Part shown: one piece after another, positions 33,774-42,687 of the stretch
How the letters are laid out: the number at the start of each line of letters is the position of its first letter
Position numbering within the stretch: position 1 is the stretch's first letter
NCBI RefSeq assembly: GCF_026343115.1
Contig: NZ_JAPEMC010000001.1
Coordinates: forward strand, 2,046,001 to 2,110,000
Reading direction: 5' to 3'
Source: Streptomyces sp. NBC_00102
GTDB lineage: Bacteria; Actinomycetota; Actinomycetes; Streptomycetales; Streptomycetaceae
Length of the DNA: 64,000 nt
Notes under the pieces: model-generated
The model's database searches: none
Seen by the model: the letters and a program-made list of their open reading frames with translations, nothing else
Told to the model about the DNA's origin: nothing
Position numbers and translations under genes: made by a program

Positions 33774-35294
33774 ATGCCGGACTCCTCCGCGGCCCCCCTC
33801 CCCGCCCCTGAGCCACCCGGCTCCGGACCCGCCGGACCCTCCGCTGCGGCGGGCCCCTCCGGGCCGCCCACCCCGCCCGTCCCCCTGGGCGCGCTGCTGG
33901 CCCGCGAGGAGCTGGGGCTGCGCAGGATCGCCGGCCCGGAGCGGGCGGAGCTGCTCTGGGTGCACACCTCGGAGATGGCCGACCCGTACCCGTACCTCCT
34001 CGGCGGTGAGCTGCTGCTCAGCGCGGGCGTGCTGCTGACCGACCCGGAACGGTACGTCTCGCGGCTGGTGGAGGCGGGGGCCGCCGCGCTGGGCTTCGGG
34101 GTGCGACCGGTGCACGAGTCGGTGCCGCCCGGGCTGGCTGAGGCGTGCGAGCGGCACGGGCTGCCGCTCCTCGAGGTGCCGCCGGAGACCGCCTTCACCT
34201 CGGTCGCGCGGGCGGTGTGGCAGCTGATGGCGGACGCCCGCCATCAGGAGCTGCGCCGCACGGCCCGGGCCCAGCAGGCCCTCGCGTCGGCGGCGGCCCG
34301 CCCCGACCCGGTGCCCGCGGTGCTCCATCAGCTGGCGACCCAGCTGGGCGGGCGGGCGGTGCTGCTGAGTCCGGAGGGCGGCGAGATCCACACGGCCGGC
34401 GCCCGTACCGCCCCGGCCGTGCGCACCGCGCTCTCCCGGCTGGCCCGGGTGGTCGCCCCGCAGGAACGCAGAGCCGCCCCCGCGTCCGCGACCGAGACGG
34501 TGGACGGCACCCATCTGTCGGCGTACGCGCTGGGCGGCCGGCACGGCCTGGTGCTCGCCCTGGCCACCGGCCCCCGCGAGCCCGGCGACCACACGGTGGC
34601 GGGCATGGCCGTCGTCCTGCTCTCCCTGCTGGCCGCACCGCACCAGGGCGCGGGCTCGGCGGACCGTTCGGCGGCGCTGGTACGCATGCTGCTGGGTGCG
34701 GCCCCCGGGGAGGTGGGGGCGCTGCTCGGCTCGGACGGCCCGTGGACCGTGGTGCACGCCCGCCGTACGAGCGGCGGGAGCACCGCCCCGCTCACCGCGG
34801 GCACCCTCGGCGCCTCCCTCGGCTCGGCCCTGGTCGACACGGGCCGCCGCCCGGAGGAGGCGGTGCGCGTGCTGCTCACCGACACCGCCCGGCTCACCCC
34901 GCAGCCCGGCTGGGTGCTCGGCGCCTCCGACCCCGTCCCGCTGGACGGGCTCGCGGCCGCGGACACCCGGGCGTCCCGGGCGCTGGCCCGCGCGGAGGCG
35001 ACGCGCACCCCGCTGCTGCTGCACCGCTCGGACCGGGGCCTCACCGACCTGCTGGCCGGCGACGCGGCGGAGGCCCACGCCCGCACGCTGCTCGCCCCGC
35101 TCTCGGAGACCCTGCGGGAGACCCTGCGCTGCTGGCTGTCGCTGCACGGCAGCTGGGACCGAACGGCGGTGGCCCTCAGAATCCACCGCAACACGGTCCG
35201 CCAGCGCGTCGGCCGCTGCGCGGAGCTGCTGGACACGGACCTGGACGACATGGACGTCCGCACGGAACTGTGGTTCGCCCTACGACTGACATGA
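33774..35294 (+). CDS. PucR-family transcriptional regulator
   Basis: 506 residues from ATG 33774, with GTGGAG ten bases upstream; the frame opens to 33696. A Pro/Ala-rich leader is followed by the PucR N-terminal domain (LGALLAREELGLRRIAGPE, WVHTSEMADPYPYLLGGELLL), a GAF-like middle, and the C-terminal helix-turn-helix (LRCWLSLHGSWDRTAVALRIHRNTVRQRVGR in two adjacent segments) typical of purine/nitrogen catabolism activators. It is divergent from the symporter and close to the ureohydrolase operon, so it most likely controls them in response to the nitrogen substrate. Confidence 0.9.
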   Translation: MPDSSAAPLPAPEPPGSGPAGPSAAAGPSGPPTPPVPLGALLAREELGLRRIAGPERAELLWVHTSEMADPYPYLLGGELLLSAGVLLTDPERYVSRLVEAGAAALGFGVRPVHESVPPGLAEACERHGLPLLEVPPETAFTSVARAVWQLMADARHQELRRTARAQQALASAAARPDPVPAVLHQLATQLGGRAVLLSPEGGEIHTAGARTAPAVRTALSRLARVVAPQERRAAPASATETVDGTHLSAYALGGRHGLVLALATGPREPGDHTVAGMAVVLLSLLAAPHQGAGSADRSAALVRMLLGAAPGEVGALLGSDGPWTVVHARRTSGGSTAPLTAGTLGASLGSALVDTGRRPEEAVRVLLTDTARLTPQPGWVLGASDPVPLDGLAAADTRASRALARAEATRTPLLLHRSDRGLTDLLAGDAAEAHARTLLAPLSETLRETLRCWLSLHGSWDRTAVALRIHRNTVRQRVGRCAELLDTDLDDMDVRTELWFALRLT

Positions 35295-35322
35295 GAGCCC
35301 CCGGCCGACGCGAGGGCCCCCG

Positions 35323-35394
35323 GCCGATGTGAGACCCATGGCCGATGTGAGACCCATGGCCGATGTGAGACCCATGGCCGATGTGAGACCCATG
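35323..35394. repeat. Four perfect copies of an 18-bp tandem repeat
   Basis: GCCGATGTGAGACCCATG is repeated exactly at 35323, 35341, 35359 and 35377, 29 bp after the PucR stop. Degenerate flanking copies are visible on both sides. It has no ribosome binding site or start that would make it a gene. Confidence 0.95.
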
Positions 35395-35411
35395 GCAGCC
35401 GCGAGGGCCCT

Positions 35412-35441
35412 TGACGCGTCGCGGGCGCCCGCGACGCGTCA
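35412..35441. repeat. Perfect 30-bp palindrome with two ACGCGT cores
   Basis: Bases 35412-35426 are exactly the reverse complement of 35427-35441, with no spacer. It may be a terminator hairpin after PucR or a dimeric binding site. Confidence 0.8.
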
Positions 35442-35521
35442 CTCGTGAAGGGGTACGTCGGACCGTGGCGAGCCGGTTCACGAGCAAGCCCGCCCGACGC
35501 CATGACGCGTGTCGGTATTCA

Positions 35522-35563
35522 CCTCTCAGCCCCCGCCGGGAAGGCCCGGCGGGGGCTGAGAGG
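35522..35563. terminator. Perfect 19-bp hairpin with AAGG tetraloop
   Basis: Bases 35522-35540 pair without mismatch with 35545-35563. It lies between the convergent PucR and amidase genes and can end both transcripts. Confidence 0.85.
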
Positions 35564-35681
35564 ACAGTACGAGGGGGCCGAGGTGTACCCCGGGGGCCGT
35601 CGAGGCGGCGCACGCCGGCTTCGCCGACCTCCAGGACGTAGACCGCCCCGGCCCTCCCGTCATCCCTGCTTCCGGCTCAGA

Positions 35682-38381
35682 TCACTTGCGGAAGTAGCCG
35701 GTGATGTCCGCGATCAGATCGACACTGCCCGCGTTGTTGTAGAAGCTCACCTTGCCGTTCACCACCGGCACGATCACCAGGTTCGGGACCGTCTGGCCCT
35801 TCACCACGTTCAGGTTCGACGCACTCGTGCGGGTCGTCCCGTCCGGGTAGACCGACACGAAGCTCGTGGCCGACACGTGCGTCGCCGTCACGTTCAGCAC
35901 CACGGCCGTGACACCGGACGCCGGAACACCGTTGACCCCCGCGACCTGCAGGGTCACCACACCGGCCGGACCGACCTGGGCCTGCGGCACACCCAGACCC
36001 GTACGCGTGTCCATCACCCGCCGGGGACCGAGATTGACGTGCGAAGCACCCCCGCCGCCGGAGGTGAAGTAGCCGGTGATGTCCGCGATCAGATCGACAC
36101 TGCCCGCGTTGTTGTAGAAGCTCACCTTGCCGTTCACCACGGGCACGATCACCAGGTTCGGGACCGTCTGCCCCTCCACCACGTTCAGGTTCGACGCACT
36201 CGTGCGGGTCGTCCCGTCCGGGTAGACCGACACGAAACTCGTCGCCGACACGTGCGTCGCCGTCACGTTCAGCACCACGGCCGTGACACCGGTCGCCGGA
36301 ACGCCGTTGACGCCCGCGACCTGAAGGGTCACCACACCGGCCGGACCGACCTGCGCCTTCGGCACACCCAGACCCGTACGCGTGTCCATCACCCGCTGCG
36401 GACCCAGGTTGACGTGCGTGGAGCCCTGATCGCCGGTGCTGAAGTAGCCGGTGATGTCAGCGATCAGATTGACGCTGCCCGCGTTGTTGTAGAAGTCCAC
36501 CTTGCCGTTCACCACCGGCACGACCACCAGGTTCGGGACCGTCTGCCCCTCCACCACGTTCAGGTTCGACGCACTCGTGCGGGTCGTCCCGTCCGGATAG
36601 ACGGAGATGTAGGAGACGGCGGTCGAAGAGGTCGCGGTCACGTTCAGCACCACGGCCCCCACTCCGGTGGCGGGCACTCCGTTGGTTCCGGTCACCTGGA
36701 GGGTGACCACGCCCGTCGCGCCGACCTTGGCCTTCGGTACGCCCAGCCCCGTGCGCGTGTCCATCACCCGCTGCGGGGTGAGGGGCACGAAGGTCTTCGG
36801 TGCGGGGACGTTCACGTTCACCGCGGTCGTCGTGGTGGCCGCGCCCGACTGGTGGTAGGCCCTCACGGCCAGCTTGTGGACGCCGGGCACGGAGAGCGTC
36901 GTGGAGGCGGTGCGCGCGGCTGCCGCGGTGGTCACCACCGGCTGCCCGTCCACCAGCAGTTCGAACTTGCTGATCAACGAGGTGGGCGTGCTGGTCGACC
37001 AGTTCACCGACACCGGGCCCGGTGTCTCGTAACCGGAATCCACGGCGAAGGCACCGCCGCCGACCGAGGAGACCTTGAGGCCCTGGACGGGCCCGGCCGC
37101 CAGCGTCCGGATGGCCGGAAGCTGCGGGTAGAGCATGGCGCCCGGGCACTCGGTGTTGAAGCCGTCCCGGTGGCCGGAGATCTGGTTGAACGTGTACGAC
37201 TGCCCGGCGACGAACTGCTGACCCGCGTAGTTGGTCTGCGTGGCGCCGGCGACCAGCGAGGTGGTGCCCGCCGGGTCGCCGCCGTACTGGCCGAGCTTGT
37301 ACGCGGCCACCCGCGCGGTCGCCTCCAGCGCGGCGTTCGAGGCGGCGAAGTCGGTGTAGTTGCCGAGGATCGCGACGCTGGTCGACTCGTTGTTGAAGCC
37401 GTAGGTGTGCGCGCCCATGACGGGCTGGTCCACGCCGCCCTGACGGCCTTCGAAGATCGTCCCGCACTTGTCGACCAGGAAGTTGTATCCGAGGTCGCGC
37501 CAGCCGTTGGTCTTCACGTGGTAGACGTGGATGGCCCGCACGATGGCCGCCGAGTCCGCGCAGTTGTAGTCGGCATCGGTGGTGTGGTGGACGAAGACCG
37601 CCTTGATGATCCCGTTCTCCAGATAGATGGGCCCCTCGTCGTCCAGCGACTCGTCGGCCCCCCATTCGGCACGGGTGACGATCGGCGGCTGCGGCACCGT
37701 GGACGGCGGTCCCGGGTCGACCGCGGCGGCCTCCCGCGCGACGGCGGAGGTTCCGGCCGAAGCCGTGGAAGTTCTGGCGACGGCCGCCGAAGCCGTGGAA
37801 GTTCCGGCGGCGGCCGCCGAAGCCGCTGAGGTCCCGGAGGCGCTCGTGCCCGCGTCGAGGTCCGGGTCGACCATCTCGAGCCGGAGGCCGGCCGGCAGGA
37901 CGCCGGAGGCCGTCCCGTCGTTCACCCGCACCTCGGCACCGTTCGAACGCCCCACCCAGACCGGCTCCGTGGAACCGCGCTCGGCAGGCCGCTCGCCGTC
38001 GAGCCCGGGCACGTACGGCTCCAGCGTGATCCAGTCGGACCACGCCCCCGTCTCCGCGCTCCGGGTACGGGCCTCGATCGCGCCGTCGATCTTGGCTCCG
38101 GCGTCGGTCCAGGACACGCCCAGCAGCCCGAACGGCTCGGTCGTACGACGCGAGAGGGTGGCCTTCCCGTGCCCGTCGGCCTTCAGGGCGAGCCGGTGCA
38201 CCTCGCTCCTGACCGGCCCGTCCGCCCGGACCCCGGCGCCGTACGCCCCCGTACCGCCGGTTCGGACATGCGTGGTCGGTACTTCCGCGGCTACGGCGCC
38301 GCTCGATATGCCCTGAAGTCCCAGCACCGCCAGAACTCCGAGCGCTGCGGCAGCCTTGCCGCTCACTCGATGAAATCTCAA
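35682..38381 (-). CDS. Secreted PGRP/amidase_2-type N-acetylmuramoyl-L-alanine amidase with three C-terminal repeats
   Basis: 899 residues from TTG 38381, preceded by AGGGGGAAAG; GTG 38366 is an alternative without a good ribosome site. A signal peptide (1-32) and a Ser/Ala/Thr linker lead to the amidase domain (about 235-410): IVTRAEWGADE, KAVFVHHTTDADYNC (zinc His), LGYNFLVDKCGTIFEGR, and ISGHRDGFNTECPG (zinc His and Cys). A bacterial Ig-like segment follows (VSVNWSTSTPTSLI). The last 375 residues are three 125-residue repeats starting RVMDTRTGLGVP and ending ADITGYF, nearly identical at the DNA level. The enzyme should cut the peptidoglycan stem peptide; the repeats probably bind the wall or another surface. 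Confidence 0.9.
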   Translation of the reverse strand: MRFHRVSGKAAAALGVLAVLGLQGISSGAVAAEVPTTHVRTGGTGAYGAGVRADGPVRSEVHRLALKADGHGKATLSRRTTEPFGLLGVSWTDAGAKIDGAIEARTRSAETGAWSDWITLEPYVPGLDGERPAERGSTEPVWVGRSNGAEVRVNDGTASGVLPAGLRLEMVDPDLDAGTSASGTSAASAAAAGTSTASAAVARTSTASAGTSAVAREAAAVDPGPPSTVPQPPIVTRAEWGADESLDDEGPIYLENGIIKAVFVHHTTDADYNCADSAAIVRAIHVYHVKTNGWRDLGYNFLVDKCGTIFEGRQGGVDQPVMGAHTYGFNNESTSVAILGNYTDFAASNAALEATARVAAYKLGQYGGDPAGTTSLVAGATQTNYAGQQFVAGQSYTFNQISGHRDGFNTECPGAMLYPQLPAIRTLAAGPVQGLKVSSVGGGAFAVDSGYETPGPVSVNWSTSTPTSLISKFELLVDGQPVVTTAAAARTASTTLSVPGVHKLAVRAYHQSGAATTTTAVNVNVPAPKTFVPLTPQRVMDTRTGLGVPKAKVGATGVVTLQVTGTNGVPATGVGAVVLNVTATSSTAVSYISVYPDGTTRTSASNLNVVEGQTVPNLVVVPVVNGKVDFYNNAGSVNLIADITGYFSTGDQGSTHVNLGPQRVMDTRTGLGVPKAQVGPAGVVTLQVAGVNGVPATGVTAVVLNVTATHVSATSFVSVYPDGTTRTSASNLNVVEGQTVPNLVIVPVVNGKVSFYNNAGSVDLIADITGYFTSGGGGASHVNLGPRRVMDTRTGLGVPQAQVGPAGVVTLQVAGVNGVPASGVTAVVLNVTATHVSATSFVSVYPDGTTRTSASNLNVVKGQTVPNLVIVPVVNGKVSFYNNAGSVDLIADITGYFRK
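35691..36790 (-). repeat. Three near-identical 375-bp coding repeats
   Basis: Equivalent points fall at 35691, 36066 and 36441, giving an exact 375-bp period. The first two copies in plus coordinates are almost identical; the third differs more. They encode the 125-residue modules of the amidase. Confidence 0.9.
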
Positions 38382-39048
38382 CTTTCCCCCTGGATGAACA
38401 GGCTGTCACCGAACGGCGAAATGCTACGGACACCACGGTGAACAAGGGGGACAGAGAGACGGAATGTCGCAATCCATTCCAGGAACGAGACATTCCATTT
38501 CCCGTACGGCACGACGGCGGCACCAAGAACACGGACTCCCGGGGCTTCCGTCACCCCGCCGTAGGCCCACTGCCGACCAGTCGGCGACCAGCCACCGGCC
38601 CGCCATCACGCCATTCGGGACACAACGCCAATTTCGGGGAATCAGAGATCATTTCACGGCGTTCCGGCACTTCGCACGGAATGCCCGACCACCGGAGAAA
38701 TCCACGGACATCACCGACCCGCCCGTCGAAAGGTCAGCATTCCGACGGCTCACCGAAGGCGAGAAAGCAACCGCGCCAGGAGTTCCCCGGATCTCCGCAA
38801 TGCGGCGACGACTGAATCAGGGGTACCCACCGACCGCCCACAGGTGGAGGATCGCCCTGCGGAGTACACCCCGGAGCGGATTACACGCCGGAGAGCCACG
38901 CCGGGGAGTCGCGCCGGAGTGCGCGGCATCACCCTGGACAGCTCCGTGACTGCCGGGTAACTTCGACAGAAGCCTGAGCAAGCGCTTAGACATGCTCTCT
39001 GAAGCGACCAGCTCACCGAAGCCACGCACCCGACCAAGGAGGCACCCC
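38382..39048. other. Gene-free, AT-richer intergenic region upstream of the acyl-CoA dehydrogenase
   Basis: No gene is supported in 667 bp. An inverted repeat GGAATGTC...GACATTCC lies at 38461-38496. A palindromic AAGCGCTT core with GCAAGCGCTTAG lies at 38975-38990, about 60 bp before the acyl-CoA dehydrogenase start, a plausible repressor box for that gene. Confidence 0.5.
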
Positions 39049-40206
39049 GTGCGCCGTACGGTATTCAACGAGGACCACGAGGCGTTCCGGGACACCATCC
39101 GCGCTTTCATCGAGGCCGAGGTCGTCCCCGTCTACGACGAGTGGTTCACGTCCGGTCTGGTGCCGCGTGACTTCTACTACAAGCTGGCCGAGCTGGGCAT
39201 CTTCGGCATCGAGGTGGACGAGGAGTACGGCGGCGCCGGCATCGAGTCGTTCAAGTTCGAGGCGATCATCTCCGAGGAGACCGCCCGCGCGGCCGTCTCC
39301 TTCGGCGGTTCCGGCGTGCACGTGCTGCTCTGCCTGCCGTACCTCAAGGCGTACGCCACGAAGGAGCAGAAGGAGCGCTGGCTGCCGGACTTCGTGACCG
39401 GCAAAACGATGTACGCCATCGCCATGACCGAGCCGGGCACCGGTTCCGACCTGGCCGGGATGAAGACGACCGCCAAGCTCTCCGAAGACGGCACGCACTA
39501 CGTCCTCAACGGCGCCAAGACCTTCATCACCGGTGGGGTGCACGCGGACCGCGTGATCGTCTGCGCCCGTACGGACGCCCCGAAGGCCGACGACCGCCGC
39601 CACGGCATCTCGCTGCTGGTGGTCGACACCAAGGCCGAGGGCTACTCGGTGGGCCGCAAGCTCGACAAGCTGGGCCTGCGCACCTCGGACACCGCCGAGC
39701 TGTCGTTCGTGGACGTGAAGGTCCCGGTCGAGGACCTGCTCGGCGAGGAGAACAAGGGCTTCTCCTACCTCGGCCAGAACCTCCCGCAGGAGCGCCTGGG
39801 CATCGCGGTCAACGCGTACTCGCAGGCCAAGGCCGCCGTCCGGTTCGCCCAGCAATACGTGTCCGAGCGCACCGTCTTCGGCAAGCCGGTCGCCGCTTTC
39901 CAGAACACGAAGTTCGAACTGGCCGCCTGCCAGGCCGAGGTGGACGCGGCCGAGGCCGTCGTCGACCGGGCGATCGAGGCCCTGGACGCCAAGGAACTGA
40001 CCGCCGCCGAGGCGGCCTCCGCCAAGCTGTTCTGCACCGAGGTCGCCCACCGGGTGATCGACAAGTGCCTCCAGCTGCACGGCGGTTACGGCTACATGAA
40101 CGAGTACCCGATCGCGCGCCTGTACGCGGACAACCGCGTCAACCGCATCTACGGCGGTACCAGCGAGGTCATGAAGTCCATCATCGCCAAGTCCATGGGC
40201 CTGTAG
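39049..40206 (+). CDS. Acyl-CoA dehydrogenase
   Basis: 385 residues from GTG 39049, preceded by a consensus AAGGAGG at 39036-39042. The fold is complete: N-terminal helices (FRDTIRAFIEAEVVPVY), the FAD-binding signature YAIAMTEPGTGSDLAGM, the beta domain (LRTSDTAELSFVDVKVP) and the C-terminal helices (QLHGGYGYMNEYPIARLYAD, IYGGTSEVMKSIIAKSMGL). The position of the usual catalytic Glu in the IYEGT block is Gly here; some family members (isovaleryl- and long-chain types) use a Glu in an earlier helix instead, possibly the one in QERLG. It oxidises an acyl-CoA to the trans-2-enoyl-CoA. The thioesterase gene follows 49 bp later. Confidence 0.93.
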   Translation: MRRTVFNEDHEAFRDTIRAFIEAEVVPVYDEWFTSGLVPRDFYYKLAELGIFGIEVDEEYGGAGIESFKFEAIISEETARAAVSFGGSGVHVLLCLPYLKAYATKEQKERWLPDFVTGKTMYAIAMTEPGTGSDLAGMKTTAKLSEDGTHYVLNGAKTFITGGVHADRVIVCARTDAPKADDRRHGISLLVVDTKAEGYSVGRKLDKLGLRTSDTAELSFVDVKVPVEDLLGEENKGFSYLGQNLPQERLGIAVNAYSQAKAAVRFAQQYVSERTVFGKPVAAFQNTKFELAACQAEVDAAEAVVDRAIEALDAKELTAAEAASAKLFCTEVAHRVIDKCLQLHGGYGYMNEYPIARLYADNRVNRIYGGTSEVMKSIIAKSMGL

Positions 40207-40255
40207 GGCTCGCGGACCGAAGGCCGGAAACGATCCAGGACGGCCACGTTCATCC

Positions 40256-41131
40256 ATGAGCGAAGCACTCGATTCCCTGCTCGATCTGCTCGACCTGGAG
40301 CGGATCGAGCGGGACATCTTCCGGGGCACCAGCCGCTCGGCGGTGGTGCCCCGGGTGTTCGGCGGCCAGGTCGCGGCCCAGGCCCTGGTCGCGGCCGGCC
40401 GGACCGTGCCCGACGACAGCCAGGCGCACTCCCTCCACTCGTACTTCCTGCGGATGGGGGACCCCGGCGCGCCGATCGTCTACAACGTCGACCGCATCCG
40501 CGACGGCCGGTCCTTCACCACCCGCCGGGTCGTCGCCGTCCAGCACGGGCAGCCGATCTTCCACCTCACCGCGTCCTTCCAGACGTACGAGGAGGGGCTG
40601 GACCACCAGGCGCCCATGCCGGACGCCCCGGACCCGGAGACCCTGCCGACGGCCGCGGAGATGATGCCCCGCTACGCCGACCGCTTCACCGACCCCGGGA
40701 TGATCGACCGGCTGCTGGAGGCACGGGCCGCGGTGGACCTGCGGTACGTGGAGGCCCCGCCGTTCGCCACGGCCGGCCGGCCCCGTGAGCCCCGCTCGCA
40801 GGTGTGGTTCCGCACCCGGGGCAAGCTCGCCGACGATTCCCTGCTCCACGTCTGCCTGGCCACGTACGTCTCCGACATGACCCTGCTCGACTCCGTGCTG
40901 CTGGCCCACGGACGCGGCGGATGGGCGGTGGGCGACGTGGTCGGCGCGAGTCTCGACCACGCGATGTGGTTCCACCGGCCGTTCCGGGCGGACGAGTGGC
41001 TGCTGTACGACCAGGAGTCCCCGACCTCGTCCGGCGGGCGCGGTCTCGGCCAGGCCCGGATCTGGACGCAGGACGGGCGCCTCGCGATCACCGTGATCCA
41101 GGAGGGGCTGGTACGCGTCCCGCGGAGCTGA
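40256..41131 (+). CDS. tesB: Acyl-CoA thioesterase II
   Basis: 291 residues from ATG 40256. The double hot-dog fold of TesB is evident: LLDLERIERDIFRGTS, RVFGGQVAAQALVAAGRTV (the GGQ-containing active loop), LHSYFLRMGDP, RDGRSFTTRRVVAVQHG, and in the second half the SLDHAMWFHRPFRADEWLLYDQESP block with the catalytic Asp. It hydrolyses medium- and long-chain acyl-CoA to free acid and CoA in the cytoplasm. It sits 49 bp after an acyl-CoA dehydrogenase on the same strand, so they may share a transcript and work together in fatty acyl turnover. Confidence 0.95.
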   Translation: MSEALDSLLDLLDLERIERDIFRGTSRSAVVPRVFGGQVAAQALVAAGRTVPDDSQAHSLHSYFLRMGDPGAPIVYNVDRIRDGRSFTTRRVVAVQHGQPIFHLTASFQTYEEGLDHQAPMPDAPDPETLPTAAEMMPRYADRFTDPGMIDRLLEARAAVDLRYVEAPPFATAGRPREPRSQVWFRTRGKLADDSLLHVCLATYVSDMTLLDSVLLAHGRGGWAVGDVVGASLDHAMWFHRPFRADEWLLYDQESPTSSGGRGLGQARIWTQDGRLAITVIQEGLVRVPRS

Positions 41132-41265
41132 ACGCACGGGGCCGAACGTGCCGGGCCGAACGCACGACGCCGAACACTCTGCGCCGGGCACACGGGCACA
41201 CGGGCACGGGAACGTCCGCACGCCGCTGCGGAGTGTCCCGCCGCATCGCGGACATACTCGCCACC

Positions 41266-42282
41266 ATGAGCGACGACCCCGCGAAGAGCCCCGAGACCCC
41301 CGAGAATCCGCAGGGCGCCGCCCGACCGGAGAAGGCCGAGGAGTCCACGGCCACCGTGGTCGTCGCCGCGGCCGCCAACCTCGGCATCGCGGTGGCGAAG
41401 GCGGTCGCCGGGCTGATCAGCGGGTCGAGCGCGATGCTCTCGGAGGCAGCGCACTCGGTCGCCGACACGGTCACCGAGGTCATGCTCCTCACCGCCCTCA
41501 AGCGGAGCGAGAAGCCCGCCGACGAGGAACATCCGCTGGGCTACGGCCCCGAGCGCTACATCTGGGCGATGCTCGCCTCCATCGCCACCTTCGTCGGCGG
41601 CGCCGTGTTCTCCGTCTACGACGGCGTGCACACCCTCGTGGAGGGCGAGCAGCTGGGCGACCCCCTCGTCTCGTACCTCGTGCTGGCCGTCGCCTTCCTG
41701 CTGGAGGGCTTCTCGCTGCGGACGGGCGTCAGGCAGGTGCGCCGCGAGGCCGCGCGCCTGCACGCCCCGGCCACGCACTACCTCCGGCACACCCCCGACA
41801 CGGCGGTGAAGGCCGTGGTCATGGAGGACTCGGCGGCGCTCGTCGGGCTGGTCCTCGCGGCGGGCGGCCTGCTCGGCGGACAGCTGACCGGCTCCGGGGT
41901 GTGGGACGGGACCGCGTCCGTACTGATCGGTGTCCTGCTGGTGTACGTGGCCTGGGTGCTCGGCCGGTCCAACGCCCAACTGCTCATCGGCCGACCGCTC
42001 CCCGAGGCGATGCGCGCCGGAGTCCGGGCCGAACTGCTCACCGTGCCGAACATCGTGGAGGTGCTGGAGCTGACCACCCTGATCCAGGGCCCGACGGAGA
42101 TCCTGATCGCCGCGAAGATCGACTTCCGCGACCTGGCGAGCGCCGCCGACGTCGAGTGGGCCTGCGAACGGGCCGAGCGCCAACTGCGCGACCGCTACCC
42201 GTCCGTGCGACGGGTGTACCTGGACCCGACGCCGGGCCCGGAGCAGCGGCGCGAGCGGGAGCGGGACGCGTCAGCTGGGTGA
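41266..42282 (+). CDS. Cation diffusion facilitator (CDF) transporter
   Basis: 338 residues from ATG 41266 (MSDDPAKSPE). A charged N-terminal tail precedes six helices. The CDF zinc site in helix 2 is SEAAHSVADTVTEV (HSVAD). The matching helix 5 shows MEDSAALVGL rather than a second HxxxD, as in the subgroup related to SLC30A9. Between these is a short His/Arg loop (RREAARLHAPATHYLRH), and the C-terminal cytoplasmic domain has VEVLELTTLIQGPTEILIAAKIDF. It is expected to export Zn2+ or another divalent metal in exchange for protons. No metal regulator adjoins it. Confidence 0.9.
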   Translation: MSDDPAKSPETPENPQGAARPEKAEESTATVVVAAAANLGIAVAKAVAGLISGSSAMLSEAAHSVADTVTEVMLLTALKRSEKPADEEHPLGYGPERYIWAMLASIATFVGGAVFSVYDGVHTLVEGEQLGDPLVSYLVLAVAFLLEGFSLRTGVRQVRREAARLHAPATHYLRHTPDTAVKAVVMEDSAALVGLVLAAGGLLGGQLTGSGVWDGTASVLIGVLLVYVAWVLGRSNAQLLIGRPLPEAMRAGVRAELLTVPNIVEVLELTTLIQGPTEILIAAKIDFRDLASAADVEWACERAERQLRDRYPSVRRVYLDPTPGPEQRRERERDASAG

Positions 42283-42369
42283 CCGTTTCCTCCGATCCTC
42301 TCCTCCCGCACCGGCCCAGGTCGAAAATCCCGGGCGGCGGGCGGCGCCGTTCCCTACGATGCCGGAGGT

Positions 42370-42687
42370 ATGACGACACTCCCCGCCTCCACATCGGCCC
42401 TCACCTTCGTCCGCCATCTCGACGATCTCCGCTACGAGTTCGAGCGTCATGGCGAGCGCCACGGACGTCCCGCCTACCGCCGGACGGACGGACAGGTGTG
42501 GTGTTGCTGGTCCCCGGCCGAGGGCTGGCACTGCGAGTCGGCCGAGGGAGTCGTCAACTCCCGTCCCCACGGGAAGTGCGACGCCGACGCACCCGAACCC
42601 CCGGCCACGGTCTGGCGCAGCTTCAAAAACGACCGTTCCTACCTCTACGACTTGCGGTTCGCCGCCCCCGACGAGATCACCGTGTGA
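42370..42687 (+). CDS. Small hypothetical protein (105 aa)
   Basis: ATG 42370 is preceded immediately by GGAGGT, an unusually tight spacing. The protein is acidic-to-neutral with many aromatic residues: FVRHLDDLRYEFERHGERHG, YRRTDGQVWCCWSPAEGWHCES and FKNDRSYLYDLRFAAPDE. There is no signal or membrane segment, and I do not recognise a family. Its last 43 bases overlap the MerR gene tail-to-tail. Codon composition fits a real Streptomyces gene. Confidence 0.6.
   Translation: MTTLPASTSALTFVRHLDDLRYEFERHGERHGRPAYRRTDGQVWCCWSPAEGWHCESAEGVVNSRPHGKCDADAPEPPATVWRSFKNDRSYLYDLRFAAPDEITV

Noticed and set aside
35323..35394. Possible CRISPR array in the 18-bp repeats
   Set aside because: The copies are directly adjacent with no spacers.
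38464..38949. 161-residue open frame in the spacer before the acyl-CoA dehydrogenase
   Set aside because: It has no domain, no ribosome site and unusual residue composition; the region is better read as regulatory.
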